NCBI GenBank assembly: GCA_002452325.1
Contig: DKFG01000027.1
Span: 1-14,005 of the forward strand
Length of the DNA: 14,005 nt
Direction: 5' to 3'
From: Geobacter sp. UBA6802
GTDB lineage: Bacteria; Desulfobacterota; Desulfuromonadia; Geobacterales; Pseudopelobacteraceae
Shown here: one piece after another, positions 13,116 through 14,005 of the stretch
How the letters are laid out: each line of letters opens with the position of its first letter
Numbering within the stretch: position 1 is the first letter of the stretch
Made by a program: the position numbers and the translations under genes
The notes under the pieces: generated by a model
The model's input: only the letters and a program-made list of their open reading frames with translations
What the model was told of the DNA's origin: nothing
Database searches by the model: none

Positions 13116-14005
13116 ATGCTGAGAAAAGCCATGTTTCCCGGTAAATATCTGCAAGGGGCCAACGCACTGCAGGAGCTGCCCGCCCTGGTAGCACTGTTCG
13201 GCAAGCAGGGACTGATTCTTGCCGCTGGTACGGCATGCAGCCGGATACTGCCGACAAGCGGCATTGACCTGCCGGTGGAGCGGTTTGGTGGTGAGTGCTG
13301 CGCCTCAGAACTGGCGCGACTGGCAGAGGTGATTGCTGCCGGACAGGTGGATGTGCTGGTGGGGATGGGGGGCGGCAAGGCCATTGATACCGCCAAGATC
13401 GCCGCAGACCGGGCAGGTATCCCGGTGGTCATTGTTCCGACAACCGCCTCCACCGATGCCCCTTGCAGCGGTTGCGCCGTGCTGTATTCAGAGCAGGGAG
13501 TCTTTGAATCGGTCTTCTACCAGACCTTGAATCCGGCTGCGGTACTGGTTGATACGGCCATTATAGCAGATGCGCCTGCAAGATTTCTTGTGTCCGGCAT
13601 GGGCGATGCGCTGGCAACCTGGTTTGAGGCCCGTTCATGCAGTGCCACGCACTCGGCAAACGCCTGCGGCGGCCTGGCCACCATGACCGGCCTTGCCCTG
13701 GCCCGGCTCTGCTATGACACCCTGCTTGGTTATGGGGTTACGGCAAAGATCGCCGCTGAACAGCATATCGTAACCCCGGCGCTGGAGCGGATTGTGGAGG
13801 CCAACACCCTGCTGTCGGGGATCGGTTTTGAGAGCGGCGGGCTGGCTGCGGCCCACTCGATCCACAACGGCCTGACTGCGTTGCCGGAGACCCATGCCTT
13901 CTATCATGGTGAAAAAGTGGCGTTCGGGGTGCTGGCCGGGCTTCAGCTGATTGATGCCTCGCCGGATGAGTCGGCCACGGTGTACGGTTTCTGCGAACAG
14001 GTAGG
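13116..14005 (+). CDS. gldA: Glycerol dehydrogenase, N-terminal part (3' cut by window edge)
   Basis: NAD-dependent, metal-dependent iron-containing-alcohol-dehydrogenase-family enzyme that interconverts glycerol and dihydroxyacetone. 296 of an expected about 365 residues are in view. aaaggag (13102-13108) precedes ATG 13116 by 7 nt. Seen: FPGKYLQGANAL near the N-terminus, the dinucleotide-binding GMGGGKAIDTAK, VPTTASTDAP, and the metal ligands Asp164 (SGMGDALATWFEA), His247 (AAAHSIHNGL) and His264 (YHGEKVAFG), with spacing close to that in Bacillus GldA. NANTLLSG-type and GFESGGLAA blocks are also typical. It lies 144 nt after the response regulator, so regulation by that system is possible but not shown. 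Sn-glycerol-1-phosphate dehydrogenase is a more distant alternative and fits the motifs less well. Confidence 0.93.
   Translation, partial: MLRKAMFPGKYLQGANALQELPALVALFGKQGLILAAGTACSRILPTSGIDLPVERFGGECCASELARLAEVIAAGQVDVLVGMGGGKAIDTAKIAADRAGIPVVIVPTTASTDAPCSGCAVLYSEQGVFESVFYQTLNPAAVLVDTAIIADAPARFLVSGMGDALATWFEARSCSATHSANACGGLATMTGLALARLCYDTLLGYGVTAKIAAEQHIVTPALERIVEANTLLSGIGFESGGLAAAHSIHNGLTALPETHAFYHGEKVAFGVLAGLQLIDASPDESATVYGFCEQV

Overview
The window reads as a piece of chromosome from a Gram-negative, Geobacter-like (Desulfuromonadota/Geobacterales) bacterium. The support is the style of the proteins (an exported Cache-domain protein, a 7TMR-DISM sensor kinase, a SpoIIE-type phosphatase, several lipoproteins, Lnt), the roughly 55-60% GC of most genes, and long palindromic intergenic elements of a kind I associate with such genomes. 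The genus is inference. Every gene I accept is on the + strand. I see no rRNA, tRNA, CRISPR array, transposase or phage gene.

Layout. (1) 1-449: C-terminal part of a SpoIIE/PP2C-type phosphatase, cut by the window edge. (2) 450-746: intergenic, almost filled by a 182-bp imperfect palindrome (element A). (3) 747-7875: an envelope/export cluster. It holds a TAP-like alpha/beta-hydrolase lipoprotein, a decayed L,D-transpeptidase-like pseudogene, a possible 25-codon ORF overlapping the start of a secreted single-Cache protein, an M14 (CCP-like) zinc carboxypeptidase lipoprotein, a BMP/PnrA-type substrate-binding lipoprotein, and a large cysteine-rich lipoprotein of unknown function. (4) 7885-9531: apolipoprotein N-acyltransferase (lnt), 9 nt after the last lipoprotein. 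(5) 9636-10058: a small AT-rich secreted protein of unknown function, followed by a solitary half-copy of the element A terminus. (6) 10200-12971: a two-component pair, a 7TMR-DISM NarL-type histidine kinase and a NarL/FixJ response regulator. A 168-bp palindrome (element B) sits exactly at the kinase stop codon. (7) 13116-end: glycerol dehydrogenase (gldA), truncated by the window edge.

How the parts fit. Four separate lipoproteins with clear lipoboxes precede the enzyme that adds the third acyl chain to lipoproteins, so the centre of the window looks like an envelope-lipoprotein neighbourhood. The M14 peptidase and the TAP-like hydrolase could act on peptides at the cell surface, and the BMP protein could bind a small solute such as a nucleoside, but no permease is in view. 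The two-component pair probably began as a compact operon. Removing element B together with one CTAG copy rebuilds a kinase stop codon followed directly by the regulator's Shine-Dalgarno and start.

The strongest unusual signals are structural: two unrelated palindromic elements with centred hairpins, the precise insertion of one in an operon, a 13-bp perfect hairpin inside the kinase signal-peptide coding region, and a 15-bp perfect hairpin upstream of the BMP gene. All assignments come from reading the sequence; no database search was possible.
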